Source: Bacilli bacterium
Lineage (GTDB): Bacteria; Bacillota_I; Bacilli_A; RFN20; CAG-826
Assembly (NCBI GenBank): GCA_017447165.1
Contig: JAFSOD010000001.1
Location: forward strand, 62,001-126,000
Reading direction: 5' to 3'
DNA length: 64,000 nucleotides
Positions 1 through 7,659 of the stretch are shown here, piece by piece. A program made the position numbers and the translations under genes. Below the pieces are notes generated by a model, which saw only the letters and a program-made list of their open reading frames with translations, was not told the origin of the DNA and did not search any database. Each line of letters opens with the position of its first letter. Within the stretch, counting starts at the first letter, position 1.

Positions 1-1
1 T

Positions 2-106
2 GGCGATTTTATGATTTTTAGAAAAGGAAAATGGGGCGCTTTCTATGGCTGCCACAATTATCCACGCTGCGACTATACCGAAGAATACGAACCTGAATCA
101 AAATAA
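2..106 (+). CDS. C-terminal end of a protein with a topoisomerase-type C4 zinc finger (partial)
   Basis: An open frame enters from the left edge and ends at TAA 104-106, giving 34 residues. It contains WGAFYGCHNYPRCDYTEEYE, which matches the second half of the C4 zinc finger found at the end of type IA topoisomerases and of some nuclease/helicase proteins (G-x-F-x-G-C-x-N-Y-P-x-C). The first cysteine pair must lie outside the window, so the parent protein cannot be named. The motif probably binds single-stranded DNA. Whether it belongs to the integrated element or to the flanking chromosome is unclear. Confidence 0.6.
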   Translation, partial: GDFMIFRKGKWGAFYGCHNYPRCDYTEEYEPESK

Positions 107-121
107 ATTAATCATTAAAGA

Positions 122-147
122 TGAAAAAAGAGTGCTATGCACTCTTC
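122..147 (-). terminator. Intrinsic terminator after the XRE regulator
   Basis: Stem GAGTGC (130-135) / GCACTC (139-144) with loop TAT, extended by A/T pairs. The A-run at 124-129 becomes a U-run on the minus strand, so it ends the regulator transcript whose stop is at 155. Confidence 0.65.
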
Positions 148-154
148 AACTGAA

Positions 155-448
155 TTAATTGATCAATTCGATTATTTTTATCAGTATCTGTTTCTTTTTT
201 TCATCTAGACACTGATAAGCAGTAACTATCACATCTAATTCTTTAAATTTTGTATTTTCTTTAAAGAAATCACTGAGTGAAATACCAAATGCTTTACAGA
301 CTTGTTCTAGAGTGTCAATTCTAGGACTATTTTTTGTTCTAAGCATATTTCTTATGGTTGATTTATGCATTCCTGCTCTTTTAGCTAATTCGTACTGCGA
401 CCATTTCTTTGCTTTTAATAGTTCAGTTATACGCTTCTTGAAATCCAA
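155..448 (-). CDS. XRE-family (Cro/CI-type) helix-turn-helix regulator
   Basis: A 97-residue protein. Residues about 6-60 form a canonical Cro/CI helix-turn-helix (WSQYELAKRAGMHKSTIRN, then a second helix pair ending FGISLSDFF). The start is a TTG at 448-446, chosen because AGGAGGT (463-457 on the minus strand) sits 8 nt upstream and no ATG is available. It is divergent from the recombinase gene, the usual place for the repressor of an integrated element. The perfect 8-bp inverted repeat over its ribosome binding site suggests autoregulation (inference). Confidence 0.8.
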   Translation of the reverse strand: MDFKKRITELLKAKKWSQYELAKRAGMHKSTIRNMLRTKNSPRIDTLEQVCKAFGISLSDFFKENTKFKELDVIVTAYQCLDEKKKQILIKIIELIN

Positions 449-450
449 AT

Positions 451-473
451 ATACACACCTCCTTTGTGTGTAT
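451..473. promoter_or_regulatory. Inverted repeat enclosing the XRE gene ribosome binding site
   Basis: ATACACAC (451-458) and GTGTGTAT (466-473) are perfect inverted arms around a 7-nt centre. The minus-strand AGGAGGT (463-457) lies in the centre. The repeat could be an operator for the XRE protein or an RNA hairpin that presents or hides the Shine-Dalgarno sequence. Which one cannot be decided from sequence. Confidence 0.55.
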
Positions 474-484
474 GTATCCGTAAA

Positions 485-685
485 ATGTCAACTCTATCAA
501 GTCATTTAGTACATAAAAGGGTGCTAATAGCAAAGAATAATCAACTAATGGAGTATTGCAAAAAAGCAATAGAATCGAATTATGTACCAAAAAAGGAGGA
601 GGAAATGTTAGCATCAGCCATTAAACGTTATGCAACTCTGTTGTTAGTCTTTGTTTGGAGAGGAAATAATGAAAAACGAGACTAA
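485..685 (+). CDS. Possible small leader protein before the recombinase
   Basis: An open frame of 66 codons from ATG 485, or only 26 codons from ATG 605, overlapping the recombinase start. ATG 605 has a strong AAGGAGG (593-599) at good spacing, while ATG 485 has none. The translation has a charged helical stretch (KKEEEMLASAIKRYA) followed by a hydrophobic run (TLLLVFVW). I do not recognise it. It may be a real small protein or a translated leader coupled to recombinase synthesis. Overlap with the recombinase start at 669 fits translational coupling. Confidence 0.35.
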   Translation: MSTLSSHLVHKRVLIAKNNQLMEYCKKAIESNYVPKKEEEMLASAIKRYATLLLVFVWRGNNEKRD

Positions 686-2495
686 TAGAGAATGTATACG
701 ACAATCAATAAGAACAATTGATAGCGAAGTTGAAATCGTAAGGGGAAAACCGCGAATAGACCTACATGCTCCAGATAAAATGTTAAGAGTCTGTGCTTAT
801 TGCCGCGTTTCAACTGGAAATGATAATCAGCTTACTTCTTATGAATTACAAAAATCATATTATGACAATTTAATCGCCAGAACATCGAACTGGATAAATG
901 TTGGCATATATGCTGATGAAGGCATCACTGGAACCTCTTTAAAAAAGAGAGATGAGTTCAATCGCATGATTAGAGATTGTAAGGATGGAAAGATAGATGT
1001 AATTCTGGTAAAGCAGGCCCAAAGATTCGCAAGAAATATTGTTGATACTTTGACAGTTGTAAGAATGCTACGCTCTCTTCCAAATCCTGTAAGAGTTTAT
1101 TTTGAAACGGAAGCAATTGATACTTCTGATCCAAGCAATGATCTAAAGCTTGAAATGCATGCTATGTTCGCTGAGGCAGAGTCCAGACTTAAATCTGAAT
1201 CTATGAAGTGGTCTTATAAAAGGCGTTATGAAAGAGGCAGATTCTTAATTCCTGATTTATTCGGATATCGCGTAATAAATAGAGAGTTTATTATTCAAAA
1301 CGATGAGGCTGAAGTTGTAAAGGCCGTTTTTGCTTTGTTTGTTACAGGCAAAGAGCCTTCTGAAATAGCATACATGATGGCTAAATTAGGCATGAAGTCT
1401 AATATGAATGGTGATTGCAATTGGAACTCTGCAACTGTCATGAATATTTTGAATAACGAAAGAAGATGCGGAATGTTAATTGCTCAAAAGACTTTTACAC
1501 CTGATTTTTTGACACATCAATCAAAGAAGAATCGCGGCGAAGAAGATATTTACATTAGAAAGAACCATCATGAGGGAATAGTACCTAAAGATTTATATGA
1601 TTATGCAATTAGAATAAAAGGTTTACACAGAACAGCTAGGTTTTTTGGTGAAATTCCTGATTTAACTGTTATAAAAAGAGGACTGCTTAAGGGCTTTGTG
1701 TCTGTTTGTAGAAACTATCCAGGTTTTAATTATGAGAATTATCTTTTTGCTTCAAATTATGTCTTTAATGTCGATTCTAACGGAAGTAGGAAAGATGACG
1801 ATGATTATTTGCTAACAAAGGAACAGTTGGGTGCATTCGACTTTGAGGGATATGAAAAAGTTGATAGCCAATTAGTACTGAATAGAAGCTATCCAATATT
1901 GTGGATAAAAAGAGACTGTATGTATTTTAATTCGTCTTGTTTTAACAAGATGAATCGTGTTCATTATGTTGAGTTTTTATACGAACCATATGACCATCTT
2001 TTAGCCATAAGAACATGTGATGAAAAGACTCCTAATGCAATTAAGTGGGTATGTGATAAAAATGCAGATCACGTTAGGGTGTCCAGAAGGTCGTGTGGAG
2101 GATTTGCAAAGATTCTTTTTGACACATATGGATGGAATTATGAATGCAAATATAAAATCGTTGGGACAAAAAGAGAAAAGCATGGTGAAACAATAATCAT
2201 ATTTTCATTGGAAGATGCTGAACCAATGACATATGAAATTGTTAAACAAGAGAATGGCGATGAGCTTATAACTGTGAATCTCTACACGGATTATTTTTTG
2301 AATCATTTTGGGAAAGGTGTTTACGAGGATGCATATGCTAATCGATTATATTTGATTGATGAATTTAATAAGGCTAATTTTGCATCTGCGTCTGTTAAGA
2401 CTTCAGATACTCCGTTTTGGATGTTAGAAGCGCAAAGAATTGCTGCTTTTTACATAAATTTATTTTTAGAAAAGGAGAAAGAAAACAATGGATAA
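669..2495 (+). CDS. Large serine recombinase (site-specific integrase)
   Basis: A 608-residue protein. Start ATG 669 is preferred over an upstream in-frame TTG at 651 because of the GGAGAGG just before it. Residues about 39-180 are the resolvase catalytic domain with YCRVST (nucleophile Ser48) and QRFARN. Residues about 195-320 match the 'Recombinase' DNA-binding domain (FGYRV, NSATVMNILNNERRCG). The zinc ribbon usual in this family is not evident. Instead, residues about 440-560 form a domain that recurs in the next two genes. It catalyses integration or excision of the element and is followed with an 8-nt overlap by an accessory gene. Confidence 0.9.
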   Translation: MKNETNRECIRQSIRTIDSEVEIVRGKPRIDLHAPDKMLRVCAYCRVSTGNDNQLTSYELQKSYYDNLIARTSNWINVGIYADEGITGTSLKKRDEFNRMIRDCKDGKIDVILVKQAQRFARNIVDTLTVVRMLRSLPNPVRVYFETEAIDTSDPSNDLKLEMHAMFAEAESRLKSESMKWSYKRRYERGRFLIPDLFGYRVINREFIIQNDEAEVVKAVFALFVTGKEPSEIAYMMAKLGMKSNMNGDCNWNSATVMNILNNERRCGMLIAQKTFTPDFLTHQSKKNRGEEDIYIRKNHHEGIVPKDLYDYAIRIKGLHRTARFFGEIPDLTVIKRGLLKGFVSVCRNYPGFNYENYLFASNYVFNVDSNGSRKDDDDYLLTKEQLGAFDFEGYEKVDSQLVLNRSYPILWIKRDCMYFNSSCFNKMNRVHYVEFLYEPYDHLLAIRTCDEKTPNAIKWVCDKNADHVRVSRRSCGGFAKILFDTYGWNYECKYKIVGTKREKHGETIIIFSLEDAEPMTYEIVKQENGDELITVNLYTDYFLNHFGKGVYEDAYANRLYLIDEFNKANFASASVKTSDTPFWMLEAQRIAAFYINLFLEKEKENNG

Positions 2496-3171
2496 CGATG
2501 AGAGAAAAATCGGCTCTGAAGAAGTTATTGAAAAAGTGGATGTTGATATATCAAAGTTTCAAGTTGTTAGAAAAGAATTTTTTGTACATAGTTACGATTA
2601 TTCTATTTCAATTAGGCCAGATAAAATTAGATTCAGTGCCTCAATTGTAAAAAGACTTGCTGATGTATTTTATGTTCATATTTTGATGAATCAAGAAGAT
2701 GGCAAAATGATGGTTGTGCCTTGTGGCCCAGATGATAAAAATGCCATTCAATGGGGTTACTTAAGAGCAAAAAACAACAGAAAGGCTTCAAGAGATATTG
2801 GGGGCAAGCTTTTTTCAATGAAACTTTATAAGACGTTTGGTTGGGCTACTAATTACCGCTATAAAATAACAGGTGCTTTAGTTCAGCATGAAGGAAAGTT
2901 TGTTTTGCTCTTTAATATGAAAGATATTGAAGCGTTTCCTTTAGGAGAAAGAGGCAAATCATATCTTCCAGAAGAATGGATGAATTCGTTTGGACTACCC
3001 GTTAAAGAATTTGAAGAAAGCCTAAAGGTCACCTATTTGAATAACTATTCAAGAGTTGAAATTATTAAGAAGAGAAATAAGAAGATTGAGCCTCCACTAA
3101 TCGGCGCTACAGCTGAATCAGATACCGGACTTATACCATCTGATTCTGTCGCTAATGGAGAAAACATTTAA
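2488..3171 (+). CDS. Recombinase-linked protein, paralogue of the recombinase C-terminal domain
   Basis: A 227-residue protein whose ATG lies inside the end of the recombinase gene (8-nt overlap), with GGAG upstream, so translation is probably coupled. Its centre aligns by eye with the recombinase C-terminal region: KNAIQW matches PNAIKW, then a GG motif, LYKTFGW matches FDTYGW, RYKI matches KYKI, and both end in a hydrophobic strand followed by acidic residues. It has no catalytic serine. Such a protein could bind the att sites or the recombinase as a split-off subunit (inference). No named family was recognised. Confidence 0.7.
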   Translation: MDNDERKIGSEEVIEKVDVDISKFQVVRKEFFVHSYDYSISIRPDKIRFSASIVKRLADVFYVHILMNQEDGKMMVVPCGPDDKNAIQWGYLRAKNNRKASRDIGGKLFSMKLYKTFGWATNYRYKITGALVQHEGKFVLLFNMKDIEAFPLGERGKSYLPEEWMNSFGLPVKEFEESLKVTYLNNYSRVEIIKKRNKKIEPPLIGATAESDTGLIPSDSVANGENI

Positions 3172-3176
3172 ACGAT

Positions 3177-3566
3177 ATGAAAAACAATATTAATATTTCC
3201 TTTCGCAAGAAAATTGGTGGTGGCGATATAAGGCTTTCTATAGCGTTGCTTGATGGACTAGGATATCCAGAACATGTTAGATTATTAATCAACCAAGACA
3301 CATACGAGGTTGGTGTTCAGGCATCAAACAAAAAAGACCTTCTTGCTGTAAAGGTATTGTATTCAAATAGGAGTGCTGAGCATGGTGCTACAATATGCTC
3401 TAAAATCGCCTGCGATAGAATATTTGAACTGTGTTCATGGGATGATAATAGAACCTATAGGGCTAGCGATTATTATGTTACAAATTCGAATATATTTATA
3501 TTCAGATTAGTCAACGCCAAAGATGCCAGTAGATTACACACGAGAGGGCCTAAATCTGAAAGCTGA
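3177..3566 (+). CDS. Second recombinase-linked protein of the same domain type
   Basis: A 129-residue protein starting 5 nt after the previous stop and ending in TGA, unlike the TAA used by most chromosomal genes here. It aligns along its length with the same domain: HVRLLINQDTYEVGV, then LAVKVLY, a central helix with C and F residues, a W-D-D turn, YRASDYYV and IFIFRLVNAKDA. The only upstream GGAG is about 15 nt away, so re-initiation after the preceding gene is likely. Function unknown. It closes the recombinase operon and lies beside the putative attachment site. Confidence 0.65.
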   Translation: MKNNINISFRKKIGGGDIRLSIALLDGLGYPEHVRLLINQDTYEVGVQASNKKDLLAVKVLYSNRSAEHGATICSKIACDRIFELCSWDDNRTYRASDYYVTNSNIFIFRLVNAKDASRLHTRGPKSES

Positions 3567-3582
3567 GGTCATTTGAAATAAT

Positions 3583-3640
3583 GTCGTGTGGGTTCAACTC
3601 CTACGCTTGTCCAATTTTTTTGAGGGGGTTGAAACACGAC
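3583..3640. other. Candidate attachment site: imperfect dyad with tRNA T-arm-like sequence
   Basis: GTCGTGT-GGG-TTCAAC (3583-3598) is matched by GTTGAAACACGAC (3628-3640), whose reverse complement is identical except for the three G. The left arm also folds as a tRNA T arm: GTGGG (3588-3592), loop TTCAACT, CCTAC-type return strand (3600-3604), all five pairs formed. No remaining tRNA parts are visible upstream. A roughly 58-bp imperfect dyad directly after a serine recombinase operon is what an att site would look like, but the partner site lies outside the window. Confidence 0.4.
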
Positions 3641-3648
3641 ACTAGATG

Positions 3649-3676
3649 AGAGTCAATTTTGGCTCTTTTCTTTTTG
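3649..3676 (+). terminator. Intrinsic terminator after the recombinase operon
   Basis: Stem GAGTCA / TGGCTC (one G-T pair) around a four-base loop, followed by TTTTCTTTTT. It would stop transcripts from the recombinase operon. Confidence 0.55.
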
Positions 3677-3731
3677 TTCATGAAATTGATGAATCTTGGA
3701 ATGTTTATTTTTATATACTTAAGTATATAAA

Positions 3732-3767
3732 ATAAAAGAAAAACACGTACTTTGGTAAATACGTGTC
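3732..3767 (-). terminator. Intrinsic terminator after tRNA-Ser(GGA)
   Basis: ACACGTA (3743-3749) pairs with TACGTGT (3760-3766). On the minus strand the stem is followed by a U-rich tail from the A-rich stretch at 3731-3742. It lies about 15 nt past the 3' end of the tRNA. Confidence 0.7.
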
Positions 3768-3781
3768 AAGACATTCGATGA

Positions 3782-3870
3782 TGGCGGAGGAAGAGGGATT
3801 TGAACCCTCGCTCCTATTACAGACTACGAGCTTTCCAAGCCCGCCCCTTCAGCCTCTTGGGTATTCCTCC
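3782..3870 (-). tRNA. tRNA-Ser (GGA)
   Basis: A minus-strand cloverleaf with acceptor GGAGGAA (3870-3864) pairing with TTCCTCC, discriminator G, and encoded CCA at 3784-3782. The anticodon loop TTGGAAA gives GGA, which reads serine UCC/UCU. The long variable arm is typical of tRNA-Ser. It stands alone, with its own terminator. Confidence 0.95.
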
Positions 3871-3963
3871 GTGTTTTGGCTGCGATTAGTATTATATCTA
3901 AACAATTCTTAACTGTAAAACTTTATTTATAATAAATATCAAAGTAGAATAGAAAAAGAAGTT

Positions 3964-4926
3964 ATGATTTCTTTTATTATAAAAAAAGAAGAAGAGGGTC
4001 AAACCCTTGAAAAATTTGTGAAAAAGGTATTAAGTGAAGCACCTTTATCTTTTATCTATAAATTATTCCGTAAAAAAGATGTCAAAGTTAATGGACACTG
4101 GCAAGACAAGAAATATTTTATTTCTAGTGGAGAAGAAATTTCTATTTATATAACCGACTCTCAATTAGAGGAATTTAAAAGACAAGTTGAATCGAAACAA
4201 GTTGAAGATATTTCTAGTTGGATTATTTATGAAGATGAAAATATCTTATTAGTTAATAAGCCTCGTGGTGTTTTAGTGCAAAAAAACTCAGAAGACTCTA
4301 ATGCTTTAGATGAAATGGTGATTTCTTATTTAATAAATAAGGGTGAGTATGATCCAAATAAGAATCTAGGATATAAACCCGCTCCAGTGCATAGATTAGA
4401 TAGAAATACAGCAGGTATTGTAGTCTTTGGCAAGAACATCGCTACTCTACGCTATTTAGCGGATGCCCTTAACGATAAAAGTGTGATCCAAAAGAAATAT
4501 TTAACTTTGGTTAAAGGTGAGATAGATAAAGACGGAGAGATTATCGCTCCGCTATTAAAAAACAGCAAGACTCAAAGAGTGACTGTTTCTAAAGAAGGCA
4601 AGAAAGCCATTACTAAATATAAAGTAGTGGAAACCTTTAAAGGTTATACCCTATTAAAAGTGGAATTATTAACAGGTAGAACCCATCAAATTAGGGTTCA
4701 TATGGCCTATATTAATCACCCAGTCGTAGGAGACTCAAAATACGGTGATTATGGACTTAATAAAGAACTTGAATCTAAGTACGGTTTTAAGAATCAATTT
4801 CTAGAAGCTTATCAATTAGATTTTAATAAATTAAATAATCCGCTAAAATATTTATCAGGAAGATCTTTTAAGATTTCATTAATTGATGAATTCTTAAATT
4901 TAATAGATAGTATCAAAGGAGAATAA
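3964..4926 (+). CDS. RluA-family 23S rRNA pseudouridine synthase
   Basis: A 320-residue protein. Residues 1-60 form an S4 RNA-binding domain, followed by the RluA-type catalytic domain with PRGVLVQKN and the signature HRLDRNTAG carrying the catalytic aspartate. GRTHQIRVHM near residue 240 is also family-typical. It converts uridines to pseudouridine in 23S rRNA, and the S4 plus RluA layout resembles RluC/RluD-type enzymes. It heads a co-directional cluster with pgcA (1 nt gap) and gpsA. A possible promoter lies at 3906-3933 (TTCTTA, 16 nt, TATAAT). Confidence 0.9.
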   Translation: MISFIIKKEEEGQTLEKFVKKVLSEAPLSFIYKLFRKKDVKVNGHWQDKKYFISSGEEISIYITDSQLEEFKRQVESKQVEDISSWIIYEDENILLVNKPRGVLVQKNSEDSNALDEMVISYLINKGEYDPNKNLGYKPAPVHRLDRNTAGIVVFGKNIATLRYLADALNDKSVIQKKYLTLVKGEIDKDGEIIAPLLKNSKTQRVTVSKEGKKAITKYKVVETFKGYTLLKVELLTGRTHQIRVHMAYINHPVVGDSKYGDYGLNKELESKYGFKNQFLEAYQLDFNKLNNPLKYLSGRSFKISLIDEFLNLIDSIKGE

Positions 4927-4927
4927 T

Positions 4928-6628
4928 ATGGCTACTCAAGAAAACTATAAGCGTTGGCTTAATTCACCTAAGGTGAGTGAAAAAGACAAAAGTGTCTTAA
5001 AGGCAATGAGCCAAGTAGAGATTGATGATGCATTCTTTAAGGATGTGGAATTTGGCACTGCTGGTATGAGAGGTATATTAGGGCCCGGTACTAATAGATT
5101 AAATGAATTTACTGTGAAAAAAGCGACAGTGGGCTTTGCTAAATATTTATTAGAGAAATACAGCGACGCCAAAGAAGCGGGAGTAGTCATTTCTCATGAT
5201 AATAGACATATGTCTAGAGAATTTACTTTATTAACAGCAAAGATTCTTTCTGAATTCGGTATTAAGGCCTATATCTTTGATTCTCTTAGGCCTACCCCAG
5301 AATTATCTTTTGCTGTGAGATATATGAAGGCTATTGGAGGCGTTATGATTACTGCCTCCCATAACCCAAAAGAACATAATGGCTATAAAGTGTATGATGA
5401 AACTGGCTGTCAATTAGTCCCTGATAAGATTGCTAGACTAGTAGAAATTATTGGTGAACTTCCTAATGAATTAGAAGTGGAATACGTTCCAGTAGCTAAA
5501 CCAGCTGAAGTTGTCATGTTAGGTAAAGATGTTGATGATGAATATGTGAGACTAGTTGAGTCCATTGTCTTAAACAATGATTTAAATAAAAAAGGATTTA
5601 AGATTGTCTTTACTCCAAATCATGGTACCTCTTATGTTAATGCGATGAGAGTCTATAAAGACTTAGGGTACGAAGTATATCCAGTATTATCACAATGTGA
5701 CCCAGACCCAGATTTCTCTGGAACCTTATCCCCTAATCCAGAAGATCCAAGGAGTTATATCGAACCAATTAAACTCGCTAAAGAGATTGGGGCTCAACTT
5801 GTAGTGATGACTGACCCTGACGGAGATAGATGTGGCTTAGCATATTTATCTTCTAAAGGTGAATATAAAACCTTAACTGGTAATCAAAGTGCCGCTATGC
5901 TCATGGATTATATTTTCCATGTTAGACAAGAACGTGGATTATTACATAAAGACGGAGTGATGTATAACACAGTGGTTACTTCTTCTTTAGGTGAAGAAGT
6001 TGCAACACATTACGGGGTAAAAACCGAGCAATTCTTAACTGGATTTAAATTTATTGGTAATCGTATCGATTATTATGAAAAACATGGAGGAGGCCACTTC
6101 TTCGAGTTTGGTTACGAAGAAAGTTATGGCTGTTTAATCGCTCCATTTGCTAGAGATAAAGACGGCTTACAAGCGATTACGATGTATAGTGAAATGGCCT
6201 TATATTATCATTTACAAGGAAAGACCTTAGATATGGTTTGGGAAGACCTTGGTAGAAGATTTGGTTATCATGAAGACCAAGTTTACTCTATTGCTTTTGC
6301 GGGCTCTGCTGGAGATCAACAAATGAAAGACTTAATGTCTAATTTAAGAACAAACCCATTTATTGAATTAGATGGCAATAAAGTTGTGAAAGTTGATGAC
6401 TATCAATTATCTATTAGCAATGCTAAAGATGTTTGTAAGAAAATCAATTTACCAAAGAGTAATGTGATTAAACTTTACTTTGAAGATGGCACAACTATTG
6501 CCGTTAGACCATCGGGAACTGAAGCGAAAGTTAAATTCTATATTGGTGTAGTGGCAAGTTCCTTAAAAGAAGCAGAAGCTAAACCAAAAGCTTTATATGA
6601 AAAGTTCAAAGCTTTATTAGGAATCTAA
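4928..6628 (+). CDS. pgcA: Alpha-phosphoglucomutase / phosphohexomutase
   Basis: A 566-residue enzyme interconverting glucose 1-phosphate and glucose 6-phosphate. Visible family marks are TAGMRG near residue 45, the phosphoserine loop TASHNPKEHNGYK around residue 143, the Mg-binding DPDGDRCG around residue 297, the sugar-binding GYEESYG, and the phosphate-binding RPSGTEAK near the C-terminus. Length fits the Bacilli PgcA type. It sits between the pseudouridine synthase and gpsA with one-base gaps, so all three are probably one transcript. Confidence 0.95.
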   Translation: MATQENYKRWLNSPKVSEKDKSVLKAMSQVEIDDAFFKDVEFGTAGMRGILGPGTNRLNEFTVKKATVGFAKYLLEKYSDAKEAGVVISHDNRHMSREFTLLTAKILSEFGIKAYIFDSLRPTPELSFAVRYMKAIGGVMITASHNPKEHNGYKVYDETGCQLVPDKIARLVEIIGELPNELEVEYVPVAKPAEVVMLGKDVDDEYVRLVESIVLNNDLNKKGFKIVFTPNHGTSYVNAMRVYKDLGYEVYPVLSQCDPDPDFSGTLSPNPEDPRSYIEPIKLAKEIGAQLVVMTDPDGDRCGLAYLSSKGEYKTLTGNQSAAMLMDYIFHVRQERGLLHKDGVMYNTVVTSSLGEEVATHYGVKTEQFLTGFKFIGNRIDYYEKHGGGHFFEFGYEESYGCLIAPFARDKDGLQAITMYSEMALYYHLQGKTLDMVWEDLGRRFGYHEDQVYSIAFAGSAGDQQMKDLMSNLRTNPFIELDGNKVVKVDDYQLSISNAKDVCKKINLPKSNVIKLYFEDGTTIAVRPSGTEAKVKFYIGVVASSLKEAEAKPKALYEKFKALLGI

Positions 6629-6629
6629 T

Positions 6630-7637
6630 ATGAAAAGAATTGGAATATTAGGTTCCGGTACCTGGGGTACCGCTTTAGCGAATATGCTTGCTCTTCACGA
6701 CCATGAAGTGACTTTATATTCTTCCTTTCAAGAAGAAACTGGTAGTTTAATCGCCACGCATAGACATCCCCACTTAGATTGTGAACTAACTGATAAGATT
6801 GTTTTTACACATGATTTAAAATTAGCTTGTGAGAATAAAGAAATTATTATCTTTGCTTCACCATCCCCATATATCCGTAAAAGTGTAGAAAACGCAAAAC
6901 CTTATCTTACTAAAGATATGATTTTAGTGTGTGTCGCTAAAGGTATTGAACCAAATACTTTGTATTTCATGACTGAAATCATTGAAGATGTTTTAGGTGG
7001 TGGATATAAGATTGTCGCCTTAAGTGGACCAACTCACGCAGAAGAAGTGGCGATATGTCAACCAACCTGCATTGTTTCTGCTTCTAAATCAAAAGAAGCC
7101 AGAAGACTAATACAAAAAGAATTCTCTAATGATATTTTAAGAGTGTACACCAATAAAGATGTTAAAGGCGTAGAACTATGTGGTGCTTTAAAGAATATTG
7201 TTGCTTTAGCCGCTGGTATGTCTGAAGGTTTAGGATATGGTGATAACGCTAAAGCAGCGATTATGACTAGAGGCTTAGCGGAAATCACTAGACTCGGTAA
7301 AAAGATGGGATGCCGTACTAAAACGTTCTATGGACTAGCAGGAATTGGCGATATTATCGTTACTGCGACTAGCACCCATTCTCGTAACCATAACGCTGGT
7401 GTTTTATTAGGACAAGGTAAATCCTTAGAAGACACTTTAAAAGAGATTGGAATGGTGGTTGAAGGTGTTAATGCTTTAATTGCTGCTAAACAACTTCAAA
7501 AGAAATATAAAGTGGAATTACCTATTATCGAAGCCGCTTATAATATCGTTCAAGGTAAACTCGATGTTGGAGATGTTCTTCCAGTCCTATTTGGGAGAAG
7601 ACCTCAAAGCGAAACTAGATACAAAAAGACAAAATAA
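6630..7637 (+). CDS. gpsA: Glycerol-3-phosphate dehydrogenase (NAD(P)+)
   Basis: A 335-residue enzyme reducing dihydroxyacetone phosphate to sn-glycerol 3-phosphate for phospholipid synthesis. The N-terminal Rossmann motif GSGTWGTALA, then VAKGIE, LSGPTHAEEVA and the catalytic-lysine region ELCGALKNIVALAAG are intact. The start lies 1 nt after pgcA. The gene ends at a strong bidirectional terminator. Confidence 0.96.
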   Translation: MKRIGILGSGTWGTALANMLALHDHEVTLYSSFQEETGSLIATHRHPHLDCELTDKIVFTHDLKLACENKEIIIFASPSPYIRKSVENAKPYLTKDMILVCVAKGIEPNTLYFMTEIIEDVLGGGYKIVALSGPTHAEEVAICQPTCIVSASKSKEARRLIQKEFSNDILRVYTNKDVKGVELCGALKNIVALAAGMSEGLGYGDNAKAAIMTRGLAEITRLGKKMGCRTKTFYGLAGIGDIIVTATSTHSRNHNAGVLLGQGKSLEDTLKEIGMVVEGVNALIAAKQLQKKYKVELPIIEAAYNIVQGKLDVGDVLPVLFGRRPQSETRYKKTK

Positions 7638-7659
7638 AAAAGGACCTCAGGTCCTTTTC
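7636..7659. terminator. Bidirectional terminator between gpsA and trpS
   Basis: AAAAAGGACC - TCA - GGTCCTTTT. A-run and T-run flank the stem on both sides, so it serves both convergent genes. Confidence 0.85.

Noticed and set aside
3240-3613. tmRNA (ssrA) ending at the T-arm-like sequence
   Set aside because: A tmRNA would have to overlap the third recombinase-linked gene, and the 3' sequence does not end in the expected acceptor and CCA. Only a T arm is present.
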